DNA from: Spartobacteria bacterium LR76
Lineage (GTDB): Bacteria > Verrucomicrobiota > Verrucomicrobiia > Chthoniobacterales > Terrimicrobiaceae
Length of the DNA stretch: 64,000 nucleotides
Reading direction: 5' to 3'
NCBI GenBank assembly: GCA_003054655.1
Contig: QAYZ01000016.1
Coordinates: 1,178,001-1,242,000, forward strand
Each line of letters opens with the position of its first letter. Position 1 is the stretch's first letter. The notes under the pieces were generated by a model. That model worked only from the letters and a program-made list of their open reading frames with translations. It was not told the origin of the DNA and ran no database searches. A program made the translations under genes and the position numbers. Shown here piece after piece: positions 50,754 through 60,378 of the stretch.

Positions 50754-52589
50754 CTAGCTCCGCGAAGCGGCACGTCGGCGCAAGATCCACAACCCGGCCA
50801 GGCCGCCGATGAAGAGGAAAGCCGCGACCGGCTCGGGAACAGCCGAGATGACCAGGTCATTCCCGTCTCCCCCGGTGTAGCTGATGCCATACTCAAAAGT
50901 CCCCATGTCATTCGTGAGGGAGAATGTATTGCCCGCTCCGAATGCCGCGCCGTTGATCGTGGCAAACGTGCCACTGATGGAGTCGAGGAGGTCATTCGCC
51001 ACCAGGACAAAGCTCGCACCAGGGGTAAATCCGCTCGCCAGAGTGAGTTCGAGGTTCGAGGCAGCCCCCAGCGTAAGCGCGCCCGCCAGAGACAGGCTGG
51101 TGAACGATCCGTCCAAGGTGTAGGCCAGAGTCGAGGCATTCTGCACATTGAGGCCGCCCGTGGTGCCAGCCGAGAAGGACGCGACATCCTTCAGCTTTCC
51201 CGAGGTGAAGTTGAACGAGTCGACCGCGATATTGCCCCGATCCATGTTCAGGGTTCCCCCGCTCACGGTAACAGTCGAGGTGACGCCATCGCCTCCGGTT
51301 CCCTCCGCGAGGTTCCCCTGGATCAGGAGCGTACCGCCCGAGACGGTGACATTGGCGGCGACCGTGGCGGCGGTTCCCGTCCGGGTTCCCATCGTCACAT
51401 TACCCCCGACCGACATCGATCCCGTGCTTGAGACATTGATGGAAGCCGTCACAGGGACAACACCACTGGCATTTTCCGCCATATTGACGTCTCCGTTCAC
51501 CTGGAATGAACCGCCTTCGATACCGACCGTCGCGGTCAGCGAACCCAGGCTCGTCGGAGTTCCAGAACCATAGGCCGTTCTTCCCACGACCAGCGAATTC
51601 GCATCCACGGTTCCCTGCTTCATGTAGAACCCGGCGGTCGCATTGGCTCCGAGGTTGGCACCTGACTCCGAGCGGGTTCCCACCTTCATCTGATCGATTA
51701 ACGCATCAATACTGCCGCCACGAAAATCAGCCGTCCCGCTTTTGGCGTTATTCACGCCATAGATGCTGGCAAATGTCCCGACGTTGAGATTGGCCCGGGT
51801 GGAACCTCCGCTCGTTCCGCGAATCACCGTTGTCGCGTCAACAAGGCCCGCACGGTAGGCGATCGAGCCCCCGCCGTAATTGCTGCCCACATTGATCGTC
51901 GAGATGTTGATCGTATTGACCTGCCCCAGCGTGAGCGCACTCACCGCACCGCCGCTCGTACTGCCGGTCGACGTCCCGAGATTCAATGTGGAGGCGGTCA
52001 GCACGTTGGTATCCGCGAGGAGGACGGATCCCGTCCCGCGGCTCGTATCTCCGCCGAAATTCAGAGTCGTCACAGTGGCCTGGAATGTCGACAGGCCCGA
52101 CATATCCAGCATCGCGGATGTTCCCGAGGATGGCCCGCCCACATAAATACTGGAGGAACTTTCATTCACCACCAAAGCGCCGCTCCCGCGAATGGCAACC
52201 CTCATCTGGATGCTGGTTCCCGCCACCCCGCCAACGGAGAAAATCGGACTCGGTGCCGAGGCCGACGACGAGTCCAACGTCAGGGTAACTCCCGAGTTGA
52301 TCTGGGTGACCTGCCAGGGATTACCGGCCAGATTCGTGTTATTATACGTCAGCGAGTTCAGCGTGTAGTTTTGATCGACGATATTCCCGACCGTGGTGGC
52401 GTTCGCGGTCTTTCCATAGGTGTCACCAAAGATCACGTCATTTCCCGCCGGACTTCCACTGGGGTTCCAGTTTGCGTTCTCGGACCAGAGCGAACCCGCC
52501 ACATCGGTATTCCAGGTTTGCGAGGTCTGGCCAAACGCCGCAGAGGCACAAATAACCAGGGTCGAAAGTGTGAGGGGACACTTACTCAT
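50754..52589 (-). CDS. PEP-CTERM surface protein with beta-helix-like repeats
   Basis: This 611-residue protein has a signal peptide (about 1-20, TLVICASAAFGQ), then a long Gly/Ser/Thr-rich beta-strand region with irregular repeats of the type found in autotransporter passengers and secreted beta-helix proteins. It ends VPEPVAAFLFIGGLAGLWILRRRAASRS, which is a PEP-CTERM sorting signal: the PEP motif, a hydrophobic segment and a basic tail. An exosortase should cleave it, but none is encoded in this window. Expressed convergently to the alginate-lyase-family gene. Confidence 0.9.
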   Translation of the reverse strand: MSKCPLTLSTLVICASAAFGQTSQTWNTDVAGSLWSENANWNPSGSPAGNDVIFGDTYGKTANATTVGNIVDQNYTLNSLTYNNTNLAGNPWQVTQINSGVTLTLDSSSASAPSPIFSVGGVAGTSIQMRVAIRGSGALVVNESSSSIYVGGPSSGTSAMLDMSGLSTFQATVTTLNFGGDTSRGTGSVLLADTNVLTASTLNLGTSTGSTSGGAVSALTLGQVNTINISTINVGSNYGGGSIAYRAGLVDATTVIRGTSGGSTRANLNVGTFASIYGVNNAKSGTADFRGGSIDALIDQMKVGTRSESGANLGANATAGFYMKQGTVDANSLVVGRTAYGSGTPTSLGSLTATVGIEGGSFQVNGDVNMAENASGVVPVTASINVSSTGSMSVGGNVTMGTRTGTAATVAANVTVSGGTLLIQGNLAEGTGGDGVTSTVTVSGGTLNMDRGNIAVDSFNFTSGKLKDVASFSAGTTGGLNVQNASTLAYTLDGSFTSLSLAGALTLGAASNLELTLASGFTPGASFVLVANDLLDSISGTFATINGAAFGAGNTFSLTNDMGTFEYGISYTGGDGNDLVISAVPEPVAAFLFIGGLAGLWILRRRAASRS

Positions 52590-52991
52590 AGATAGAGTTT
52601 AGGAACGCAACCAGCCGCACAAAAGCGAAATCCTCGACAAATATGTCCTACCCGTTGAACTGGCAGACGCAGAGCGGGACCGACATCCCGGGGTTATCAA
52701 ACATTAACCAAAATCACCCTGATCCCAGGGAATCGCCCTCCGAGCCCCCCCCCGGCTTCGTTAGGAAAGCGTCACAAAAATCAAAAATTCTACAACACGA
52801 ACAATAAACGAATTGGTTTCCCCCTTGCCCCAGCCTAATAGTCCAGCATGGACTCCGTTTCACCCTCCGAAACGATTCACAATCCTGCCTCGCGGGAGTT
52901 GATCGTGTATAGTGGGACGGCGCGAAATCCATCGTCCGGCCTTGCCGTCGGAGAGCCAACGACATCCGCCTAGTTTTTACCCCCCGAGTCA
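52590..52991. other. 402-base intergenic region with the shared motif
   Basis: This is the divergent region between the PEP-CTERM gene and the Verru_Chthon gene. A TTCTACAA/GAA site lies at 52788-52801, about 190 bases before the Verru_Chthon start. I see no other gene or obvious hairpin. Confidence 0.7.
52788..52801 (+). promoter_or_regulatory. TTCTACAACACGAA motif upstream of the Verru_Chthon gene
   Basis: It matches the shared TTCTACAA/GAA motif with three bases before GAA, as at 62651. It is about 190 bases from the start codon, which is farther than the other copies. Confidence 0.4.
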
Positions 52992-55900
52992 ATGAAGCCT
53001 CGTTCCACCCCAATAAAGGGAGCCGCCCTGATCATCGCCCTGGCGATCATGGTGCTGGTGCTTGCACTCATTTTTGGAATTCTCTCGCGGGTGCAGGTCG
53101 AGCGCGGAGTCGCCAGCGGATACGCCTCCTCAATCAGCGCCCGGATCATCGCAGAAGATGCGGTGCAGGTGGTCCAGGCGCAAATCGACGCCGCCACCAA
53201 ACAGGGCACCACCGTGGGCTGGACCTCTCAGCCCGGGTTGATCCGCACCTTTGATACCGGCGGCAATGCTCAGAAAACCTACAAGCTCTACAGCTCGCCC
53301 TCGCTCTGGACGGAGGGAGCGCTCGTCCCGGCAGCGGAGGCAGCCACCTTGTCCGACTGGTACAAACATCCCGCCATCTACACCGACCTTAATATGCCGG
53401 CCGACAGCGATTTTGACGGCACGGTGGACAAATGGCCGATCCTCGATCCCTCGTCGCTCCAGAGCGGATCAAAGCCCGAGGGGTTCAACATCACGGGAGC
53501 ACCTGCCGGAGCATCCCAGGGAATCACCAATCCGGCGCCGATGCCCGTAAACTGGCTCTACATTCTCCAGAACGGCCAGATGGTCGCCCCGAAAGGCTCA
53601 GGCGATACCGCAACGGTGCCCGGGGCATCGGACGCCAACCGCATCGTCGGCCGGGTCGCATTCTGGACCGATGACGAAACCTGCAAGATCAATGTCAACA
53701 CGGCATCCGAAGGAACGTACTGGGACGCGCCCAAGTTTAACACCTCGCAGGAGCGGGATCTCGCCCGGTTTCAGCCTGCGAAAAACGAATTTCAGGCCTA
53801 TCCCGGGCATCCCGCGACCACCAGCCTGTCACCGGTGTTTCCCGACCTGACGCGCGAGCAGATTTTCCAGATCACTCCACGGCTGAAAAATGAGGGTTCC
53901 ATGAATGGAACCGTAAAAGTGAGCGACATTGCGGCGGCGGGTCTGGACCAGGATCGCCTGTTCGCCACGGAGGATGAGTTGCTGTTTTCCAACACATTCG
54001 CAACGGCGCGCGCTGAGAATTCCGGCCTCACACGTCCCATGCTGGAGCGTGGAAAGTTCTTTCTCACCACCTCCAGCCGGGCCCCGGAGACGAACCTCTT
54101 CAACCTCCCCCGAGTCTCCTGCTGGCCGATCCACCAGACGAACTCCTCCGACTATCGCACACCTTTTGACCGCCTCATCGCCTTTTGCAGCACACTCAAT
54201 GGCCAGCCGTATTATTTTCAGCGGGCCAGTGCCGCCAGCCCCACGGATGATTACGACAAGATCGCCCGCAACAAGACTCTCTACGCCTACCTGCAGACCC
54301 TCATGTCCCGAAAATTTCCAGGATTTGGCAATACTCTGTCCGGAAAGTACGGGGACGACGCCGATCAGATCCTGACCGAGATCTTTGACTACATCCGCAG
54401 CACAAACCTCTATGATGGCAACCTGGCCAAAGCCAATCGTTACGCGACCGGCATCAAGGCAAATTCGTTCGACAACAAGACCCGGCTCGATTACGGCGTC
54501 GTGGAGCCGATCCGCATTGGCGACACCAAGGGGTTTGGCCGCGAACTCAGCCTGACGGAGGCGGGGATCTGGTTCATCTGCACGGCCGACCCGGACGTGC
54601 CCGCCTCCAACAACGTCGATTCAAACGGCAACTATGTCGATTACAACAAAACGCTGCCGGGTGTGGACGATCCTCTTACCACGTGGGACGACCGGATTCT
54701 CCAAAACGACGATCCTGTCGGCACCCAGCAGATCCGCATCGAGGCCGCCATGCTGATGGAACTCTTCACCCCGATGCAGGGCTACGCGGGCCTGCGCCCG
54801 GATATCGAAATCAAGATCGAGGGGCTGCAGAACCTCACGGTCAGGGGCAATGCCGACACGTCCTCGGTCCCTCTCGGCTTCCCTCCCGAAGGCGATCAAA
54901 CCGAGAACAAAGCCGGCCGGATGATCTTTGGAAAATACCCGCATGAAGTGAGCGGTTGCTTCCCTACCGGCGGCAACATGGGTCTGTGGTGGACGCTCTC
55001 AGGGCGCGGCGTACGTGCGAGGAACAATGGGCGGCTGCCTCAGGATTCATTCTTCGGTGGCAGTTCGGATGGTGGAACCGGAGTCACCAAGAACCGCCAG
55101 TATCCGTTCGTCAGCGAGCCCGTCACCATCCGGGTCTCGACCAGCAATCCAAGTCTTATCTTCAGCGGTGGGCGGCTGACGTTCAAGGTTCTCAAGCGGG
55201 CCAGCGGAGATGTCGTTCAAAAGGTGACCGCCGACCTGCCCGGGGGGACGTTTCCCGCGCCGCTCTTGCACACCGTCACCAGGCGCGATGCGCAAACCGG
55301 CGAAATCACCTATCCGGCCCAAAAAAAATGGACGTTCCAGGCGGAGGGGGCCGGATTGAATAACGATGACGGCAACGGAGTCTCCGCCGGCAGGCTTGGG
55401 GGCAGTTTCGGCGGAACCGACTTCTTTGTCCTGGAACAAAAATCGGATGTGGTACTATCCATCGTCCCGGTCGACAAGGAAGGCAACGGAGCCGATCTGC
55501 GCGTCCTCGTGGCGGAAAGCGAAGACATTGGAACCTCATCCGACACCCATTTCGCGCCGCACCCTCTGTACCACGCTACCAGCAAGACCGAGCGTCTGGC
55601 TGATTCTTTCACCGAATACAGTAGAGGCTGGAGCGTTCATTTCATTGGCGGCACGTCCGACACCTTCGCGGGGAAGCTTGCCAACATGACCCAGAACTAT
55701 GCAAACGGCAGCCATCCCGATACGCCTCTACCCGTACCCGCCGCCCAGGCCACCGGCGACTGGGACAATGGCCTGACCAATGACTCCGATGGGCCTTACA
55801 TCAACAAACCGGATGAAGGCAATACCTACATCAAGGCCGGCGAGGACCGCGTCCCCTACTATACAAGCTACGGAGAAGAAGTCTTCGACGTCAGCAACTT

Positions 55901-56783
55901 CTTTTCGCCGAACCGGATCATCCCCTCAGCGGGCATGTTTGGTTCGCTGTCGACCGGGGTGAAGAGGCAGCGCCATTGGGAAACCCTCCTTTTCCGCCGC
56001 CAGCCCGGCCATCCCAACTACACCGCCGCAGCCGGCGGGTTCATCGCCAATCCTGACTATCTGCTCCTCGATCTTTTCTGGATGCCGATCGTCGAACCCT
56101 ACGCCATTAGCGAGCCGCTCTCAACGGCTGGCAAGATCAACCTCAACCAGCAGATCGTCCCCTTCACCTGGGTACAGCGCAACACGGGGCTTTACGCCGT
56201 GCTCAAACAGGAAAAAGTGGTTTCCGTACCCAACACGGATGCCAGCGTCTACAAAAGCGGCGGAACAGACACCTATCGGCGTCCGATCAACATCCCGGAT
56301 ACGCTCAAGCAGCTCGACTTTCGCTTTTCGAACGCCGATGGCACCGGTCTTTACGCCTTTCGCACTCCGGCGGAGATTTGCGACATGCACATCATTCCCA
56401 ATGATGCCACCGTGGACATGGCGACAAAAGCGTCGCTCGATCAAAGCATGGCGAACTATTGGGCGGGGCATGCCCTGACGGGGGACAACTCCCGCGAGAG
56501 GATCTACACCACGGTCTACCCCCGCCTCACCACCCGCTCCAATACCTACACGGTGTATTACCGCGCCCAATCGCTGAAGAAACGCCCCGGCACCAACCAG
56601 GAAGTGTGGGAGGAGGGCAAGGATATCGTAACCGGAGACTACCGGGGATCGACGACCTTGGAGAGATTCATCAATCCGGCTAACACCGACATCCAGGACT
56701 ACGCGGTCAATCCGGAGGCCGAACCATCGCTCGACACGTTCTATCGGTGGCGTCAGCGCTCGAACCGCCAGTTTGCTCCCTAA
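52992..56783 (+). CDS. Verru_Chthon cassette protein A
   Basis: This 1263-residue protein begins KGAALIIALAIMVLVLALIFGILSRVQVERG, a type IV pilin-like N-terminal helix with a basic leader, and then RIIAEDAVQVVQAQIDAATKQG, which is typical of the Verru_Chthon cassette A family. The internal WTDDETCKINVNTASEGTYWDAP segment is its other strong marker. Family members occur with three further pilin-like genes (B, C, D) in Verrucomicrobiota and may form an export apparatus. No B, C or D gene is in the window, so here it is a solitary copy. It lies 15 bases before the rhamnosidase gene. Confidence 0.9.
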   Translation: MKPRSTPIKGAALIIALAIMVLVLALIFGILSRVQVERGVASGYASSISARIIAEDAVQVVQAQIDAATKQGTTVGWTSQPGLIRTFDTGGNAQKTYKLYSSPSLWTEGALVPAAEAATLSDWYKHPAIYTDLNMPADSDFDGTVDKWPILDPSSLQSGSKPEGFNITGAPAGASQGITNPAPMPVNWLYILQNGQMVAPKGSGDTATVPGASDANRIVGRVAFWTDDETCKINVNTASEGTYWDAPKFNTSQERDLARFQPAKNEFQAYPGHPATTSLSPVFPDLTREQIFQITPRLKNEGSMNGTVKVSDIAAAGLDQDRLFATEDELLFSNTFATARAENSGLTRPMLERGKFFLTTSSRAPETNLFNLPRVSCWPIHQTNSSDYRTPFDRLIAFCSTLNGQPYYFQRASAASPTDDYDKIARNKTLYAYLQTLMSRKFPGFGNTLSGKYGDDADQILTEIFDYIRSTNLYDGNLAKANRYATGIKANSFDNKTRLDYGVVEPIRIGDTKGFGRELSLTEAGIWFICTADPDVPASNNVDSNGNYVDYNKTLPGVDDPLTTWDDRILQNDDPVGTQQIRIEAAMLMELFTPMQGYAGLRPDIEIKIEGLQNLTVRGNADTSSVPLGFPPEGDQTENKAGRMIFGKYPHEVSGCFPTGGNMGLWWTLSGRGVRARNNGRLPQDSFFGGSSDGGTGVTKNRQYPFVSEPVTIRVSTSNPSLIFSGGRLTFKVLKRASGDVVQKVTADLPGGTFPAPLLHTVTRRDAQTGEITYPAQKKWTFQAEGAGLNNDDGNGVSAGRLGGSFGGTDFFVLEQKSDVVLSIVPVDKEGNGADLRVLVAESEDIGTSSDTHFAPHPLYHATSKTERLADSFTEYSRGWSVHFIGGTSDTFAGKLANMTQNYANGSHPDTPLPVPAAQATGDWDNGLTNDSDGPYINKPDEGNTYIKAGEDRVPYYTSYGEEVFDVSNFFSPNRIIPSAGMFGSLSTGVKRQRHWETLLFRRQPGHPNYTAAAGGFIANPDYLLLDLFWMPIVEPYAISEPLSTAGKINLNQQIVPFTWVQRNTGLYAVLKQEKVVSVPNTDASVYKSGGTDTYRRPINIPDTLKQLDFRFSNADGTGLYAFRTPAEICDMHIIPNDATVDMATKASLDQSMANYWAGHALTGDNSRERIYTTVYPRLTTRSNTYTVYYRAQSLKKRPGTNQEVWEEGKDIVTGDYRGSTTLERFINPANTDIQDYAVNPEAEPSLDTFYRWRQRSNRQFAP

Positions 56784-56798
56784 CAGGCCCGCCTGACC

Positions 56799-59700
56799 AT
56801 GAATCGCAGTCCATCGCGAAGAGCAGGCGCACTGGCGTTCGGCGCCGCGGGCCTGCTGCTCTCCATCGCTCTCGGGGAAACGGTCGATCCGGCGTCCTTT
56901 GCCCGGCCTCCCGCCTCCTCCGGGGTGGAAACATGGTGGCACTGGATGGATGGGCGGATCAGCAAGGATGGCCTGGCCCGGGATCTCGACAGCATGAAGG
57001 CCCAGGGAATACAGCGGGCCACGATCACCCTGGTCGGCTTCAGCACCGGCAGCACCTCTCCTGTCGCACTGGGCACACCGGAGTTCCTCGATGCGATCCG
57101 CTTCACCGCGAGCGAGGCGCAAAAACGCGGCATCACACTCGGCCTCACCGCCGGCCCGGGCTGGAGCGGCGCAGGAGGGCCATGGATTCCCGTGGAGCAA
57201 TCCATGAAGCGGGTCGTCTTCTCCTCCCTCACCGTCGATGGCGGCCATGAAGGCACGGTGCATCTCCCCGCCCTGCCGACGAATGCCGGATGGGCCAGAG
57301 ACACCTATGTCCTGGCATGGCCGGATGATCGGCTGCCTTCGCGGATGTCCCGGTCATCCCGCGTTCTCAACGGCGACCAGCCGCAGACAGCGAGCGCTCT
57401 CTTCGACGCCAACCCCTCGACCGTCATGGCTTCAGCGGCCCAGACCGGCAGCAAAACCTGGCGCATCACATTTTCCTTTCCCGAGGGGCATCGTGCGGAC
57501 CGGGCTCTGATCTGGCTCCAGAGTTCGATCTGGATGAAGAGCCAGCCGCTCACCTTGAGCATAAGGGCTGATGGCCGGACCATTTCGGAGGAGGAAATAC
57601 AACTTTCCAAACTTGAGGATCCGATCACGATCAGCTTTCCCCAGGTCACCGCGCAAGCCTATGAGCTGGAGATCCGGCTTCCGGAAAAGGCCTCCTTCCA
57701 TGCCGGTCAGTTCGCCCTGCGCGAGGCGGAGTTTCTCTCGGCGGGAGAGCCTCCCCAGTGGGACAGCGCATTTCGCGACCTGGGCAGCCAGATTTCCGAC
57801 TCGGCTGGCCCCCTCTCCATCCCGGCGGCGGCATCCCTCACGCCGACAGCCCACGACATCCCCGTGGACAAGGTGGTCGACCTGACCTCTCTTCGCTCCG
57901 GCGACTCCATCACCTGGCACGCTCCCCCGGGGCGCTGGCGGATCGTGCGCTTCGGATACACGACCACGAGCCAGAAGATCAACCCCGCGCCGCCCGGCGG
58001 GGCCGGATACGAATCCGACAAGATGAGCGCAGCGGCAACAGAGCTGCAATATCGGTCCTATATCACCCCCCTTCTGGAAGCGGCAGGTCCCGAGAATCGC
58101 TCCACCTTCACCCTTCTCATGGCCGATAGCTGGGAATCAGGCATGCAAAACTGGTGCACCGATTTCCCCGAGCAATTTCAGCGCCGGCGAGGCTACGACA
58201 TCATCCCATGGATGCCCGCCCTTGCCGGAGCGACGGTTGGTTCCGCCCAGGAAACCCTGCGCTTCTTCAATGATTTTCGGGAGACCATCTCGGATCTCGT
58301 CACGGAGAACTATTATGAAAAGCTGCGTCAACTGGCCCATGCCGACCGCCTGACCTTCGCGGCGGAGTTTGCCTTCGCGGGGCCTCGTCTCGACGCATTC
58401 CGGATGACGCGTGCACTGGACGTTCCCATGGAGGAGCTCTGGTCCGACTGGAAGGACGGCAAACCCCCGGCCATTCCGGACGGCACGATCACGCAAACGG
58501 TATTTGCCAATGCCGCGCAGGTATGCGGCAAAAGGATATTTGGCTATGAATTGTTCACCTCGTTACGGGGAGATTGGCGCAGGACGCCCGGGGATTTCTC
58601 CTTCGTCGGCGATCTTGCCCTGCTCAATGGTATGAATCAGGCAACCCTGCACTCCATGATGCACCAGCCGGACGAGCGGAAACCGGGCCTGACCTTGCAG
58701 GGCTTTGGCCAGCATTTTCAACGTCATAACACCTGGTGGACGCTGGCCCGCGACTGGCTCTCCGAGCTGACGCGCAAGCAGTATATCTTCCAAAACTCCT
58801 CCGTCTTTCACGACATCCTGGTTTATTACGGCGACACCCTGCCGCGCAGTGAGATCAATCTCTCAAAGTTCGTCCTGCCGGAAAATGCCCAGCCGCTCTT
58901 CATCGATCACGACACCCTGAGGAACCGCATCAGCGTGAAGGACGGCAGGCTTCAGCTCGATAATCAGGGAGATTTTGCCTGCCTGATCCTGCCTGGCAGC
59001 ACGATGTTCTCCAGCGGATGCGCCCTGCGTGTCGACACGCTGCAGCGGCTCGGCGAGCTGGTGAATGCGGGCGCTGTCCTGATCGGCCAACCGCCTCTGC
59101 GCACGCCGGGACTCCTCGATTTCCGTGAGGAGGATGCAAAACTCGCCGCCATCTCCGCGCACCTGTGGAACAGCCTCGCCGAAAACACCGTGGAGCCCCA
59201 TCGCGTGGGAAAGGGCTTTGTCTATCGAACGAACCAGGTGGCCGATGTCCTCGCTAAATCAGGCTACCAGCCAGCCTTGCGATCCACCCCGTCCGAAAGC
59301 AGGAGAAATGTGAAATTCTGCCGCCTGCTGGCCCAGGACCGGGACACCTACTTTCTTTTCAATCCGAATGAAGACTCCGCCAGCTTCGTCTGCGACGTGG
59401 CCGATCCTGAGGGGAGGATGCCGGAGCGATGGGACCCCGCCGATGGATCAACCGCCCCGCTGCCCGTCTTTCGTCACCACGCTGGCCGCACGATCTTCCC
59501 CGTCGATATCCCCGGGAAAAGCAGCGTCTTCATCGTCCTGCGCACCGTGGCTGCTCCGCCATGGATTTCCACCCATCCCCAGGATCTCAGCTTGTCCGGG
59601 CTGGATGGCATTCTCTTCCAGGAACGCTCCCCCTCCCGCTGGACCGCAACCTCCACAAAGCACGAAAGTCTCTCGCTGAAGCCCGCAGAGGGAGCAGTCG

Positions 59701-60242
59701 TTACACTCGATTTTCCCGCTCCGCGCATCCTGCCCTTGAGCGCACCGTGGCGGCTTCGGTTTGTCCAACTGGACGGACAGCCCCAGGTGACACTGGCCGA
59801 ACCCGCCTCATGGACCACCCTGCCCGAGGAAAAGTACAGAAACTACTCGGGCCTCGTTCTCTATGAGACATCCCTCGACATCCCGGCAGATTTCCTCAAG
59901 GGTGCCGGCAGGGTGATGCTGGATCTCGGCGAGGTCGGAAAAGCCTGCCGGCTTGCCATAAATGGCCGCAATGCCGGAACCCTCTGGCGGAAACCATGGC
60001 AGGTTTCCGTCGAACGATTCCTCACCCCCGGCGCAAACGCCATCTCAATCGAGGTCGTCAACACCTGGTACAACCGCCTCATGGCCGATCAGGCGCTGCC
60101 CGCATCGGAAAGAACCACATGGACATCCTGGCCCCGGCTCAAGGACTGGCTTGCGGAAAATGCCGGGCCGGAACAGAGCGGTCTGCTCGCCCCGGTGAAG
60201 CTGGTGGCCTACCCCGGGATTGAGATACCCGCCGCTCCGTGA
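56799..60242 (+). CDS. GH106-type alpha-L-rhamnosidase
   Basis: This 1147-residue protein has a signal peptide (about 10-28, GALAFGAAGLLLSIALG) and the GH106 N-terminus: VETWWHWMDGRISKDGLARDLDSMKAQGIQRATI and LGLTAGPGWSGAGGPWIPVEQSMK. Such proteins remove rhamnose from plant or algal polysaccharides. Beta-sandwich domains follow: a GH2-like sugar-binding fold near the C-terminus (YETSLDIPADFLKGAGRVMLDLGEVGKACRLAINGRNAGTLWRKPWQVSVERFL). It is probably co-transcribed with the Verru_Chthon gene, with a spacing of 15 bases, which suggests exported protein and exporter may be linked. Confidence 0.82.
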   Translation: MNRSPSRRAGALAFGAAGLLLSIALGETVDPASFARPPASSGVETWWHWMDGRISKDGLARDLDSMKAQGIQRATITLVGFSTGSTSPVALGTPEFLDAIRFTASEAQKRGITLGLTAGPGWSGAGGPWIPVEQSMKRVVFSSLTVDGGHEGTVHLPALPTNAGWARDTYVLAWPDDRLPSRMSRSSRVLNGDQPQTASALFDANPSTVMASAAQTGSKTWRITFSFPEGHRADRALIWLQSSIWMKSQPLTLSIRADGRTISEEEIQLSKLEDPITISFPQVTAQAYELEIRLPEKASFHAGQFALREAEFLSAGEPPQWDSAFRDLGSQISDSAGPLSIPAAASLTPTAHDIPVDKVVDLTSLRSGDSITWHAPPGRWRIVRFGYTTTSQKINPAPPGGAGYESDKMSAAATELQYRSYITPLLEAAGPENRSTFTLLMADSWESGMQNWCTDFPEQFQRRRGYDIIPWMPALAGATVGSAQETLRFFNDFRETISDLVTENYYEKLRQLAHADRLTFAAEFAFAGPRLDAFRMTRALDVPMEELWSDWKDGKPPAIPDGTITQTVFANAAQVCGKRIFGYELFTSLRGDWRRTPGDFSFVGDLALLNGMNQATLHSMMHQPDERKPGLTLQGFGQHFQRHNTWWTLARDWLSELTRKQYIFQNSSVFHDILVYYGDTLPRSEINLSKFVLPENAQPLFIDHDTLRNRISVKDGRLQLDNQGDFACLILPGSTMFSSGCALRVDTLQRLGELVNAGAVLIGQPPLRTPGLLDFREEDAKLAAISAHLWNSLAENTVEPHRVGKGFVYRTNQVADVLAKSGYQPALRSTPSESRRNVKFCRLLAQDRDTYFLFNPNEDSASFVCDVADPEGRMPERWDPADGSTAPLPVFRHHAGRTIFPVDIPGKSSVFIVLRTVAAPPWISTHPQDLSLSGLDGILFQERSPSRWTATSTKHESLSLKPAEGAVVTLDFPAPRILPLSAPWRLRFVQLDGQPQVTLAEPASWTTLPEEKYRNYSGLVLYETSLDIPADFLKGAGRVMLDLGEVGKACRLAINGRNAGTLWRKPWQVSVERFLTPGANAISIEVVNTWYNRLMADQALPASERTTWTSWPRLKDWLAENAGPEQSGLLAPVKLVAYPGIEIPAAP

Positions 60243-60300
60243 AGGCCTTCGGCGCGACATCCCGCCACGAAGTTCCCCGGCGGCTTCTCACCTGGGATAT

Positions 60301-60318
60301 GCTTCATTGTAGAACGCC
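60301..60318 (-). promoter_or_regulatory. TTCTACAATGAA motif upstream of a LacI gene
   Basis: On the minus strand the sequence reads GGCGTTCTACAATGAAGC. It resembles the site at 45871-45890, with the same GAAGC end, and lies about 60 bases before the LacI gene. It is in reverse orientation to that gene. Confidence 0.4.
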
Positions 60319-60378
60319 TTCCGCCTGCCTGAAGCGGATTTCCTTGCATTATCCGGCTCACTGTTGAACTTCGTACTT

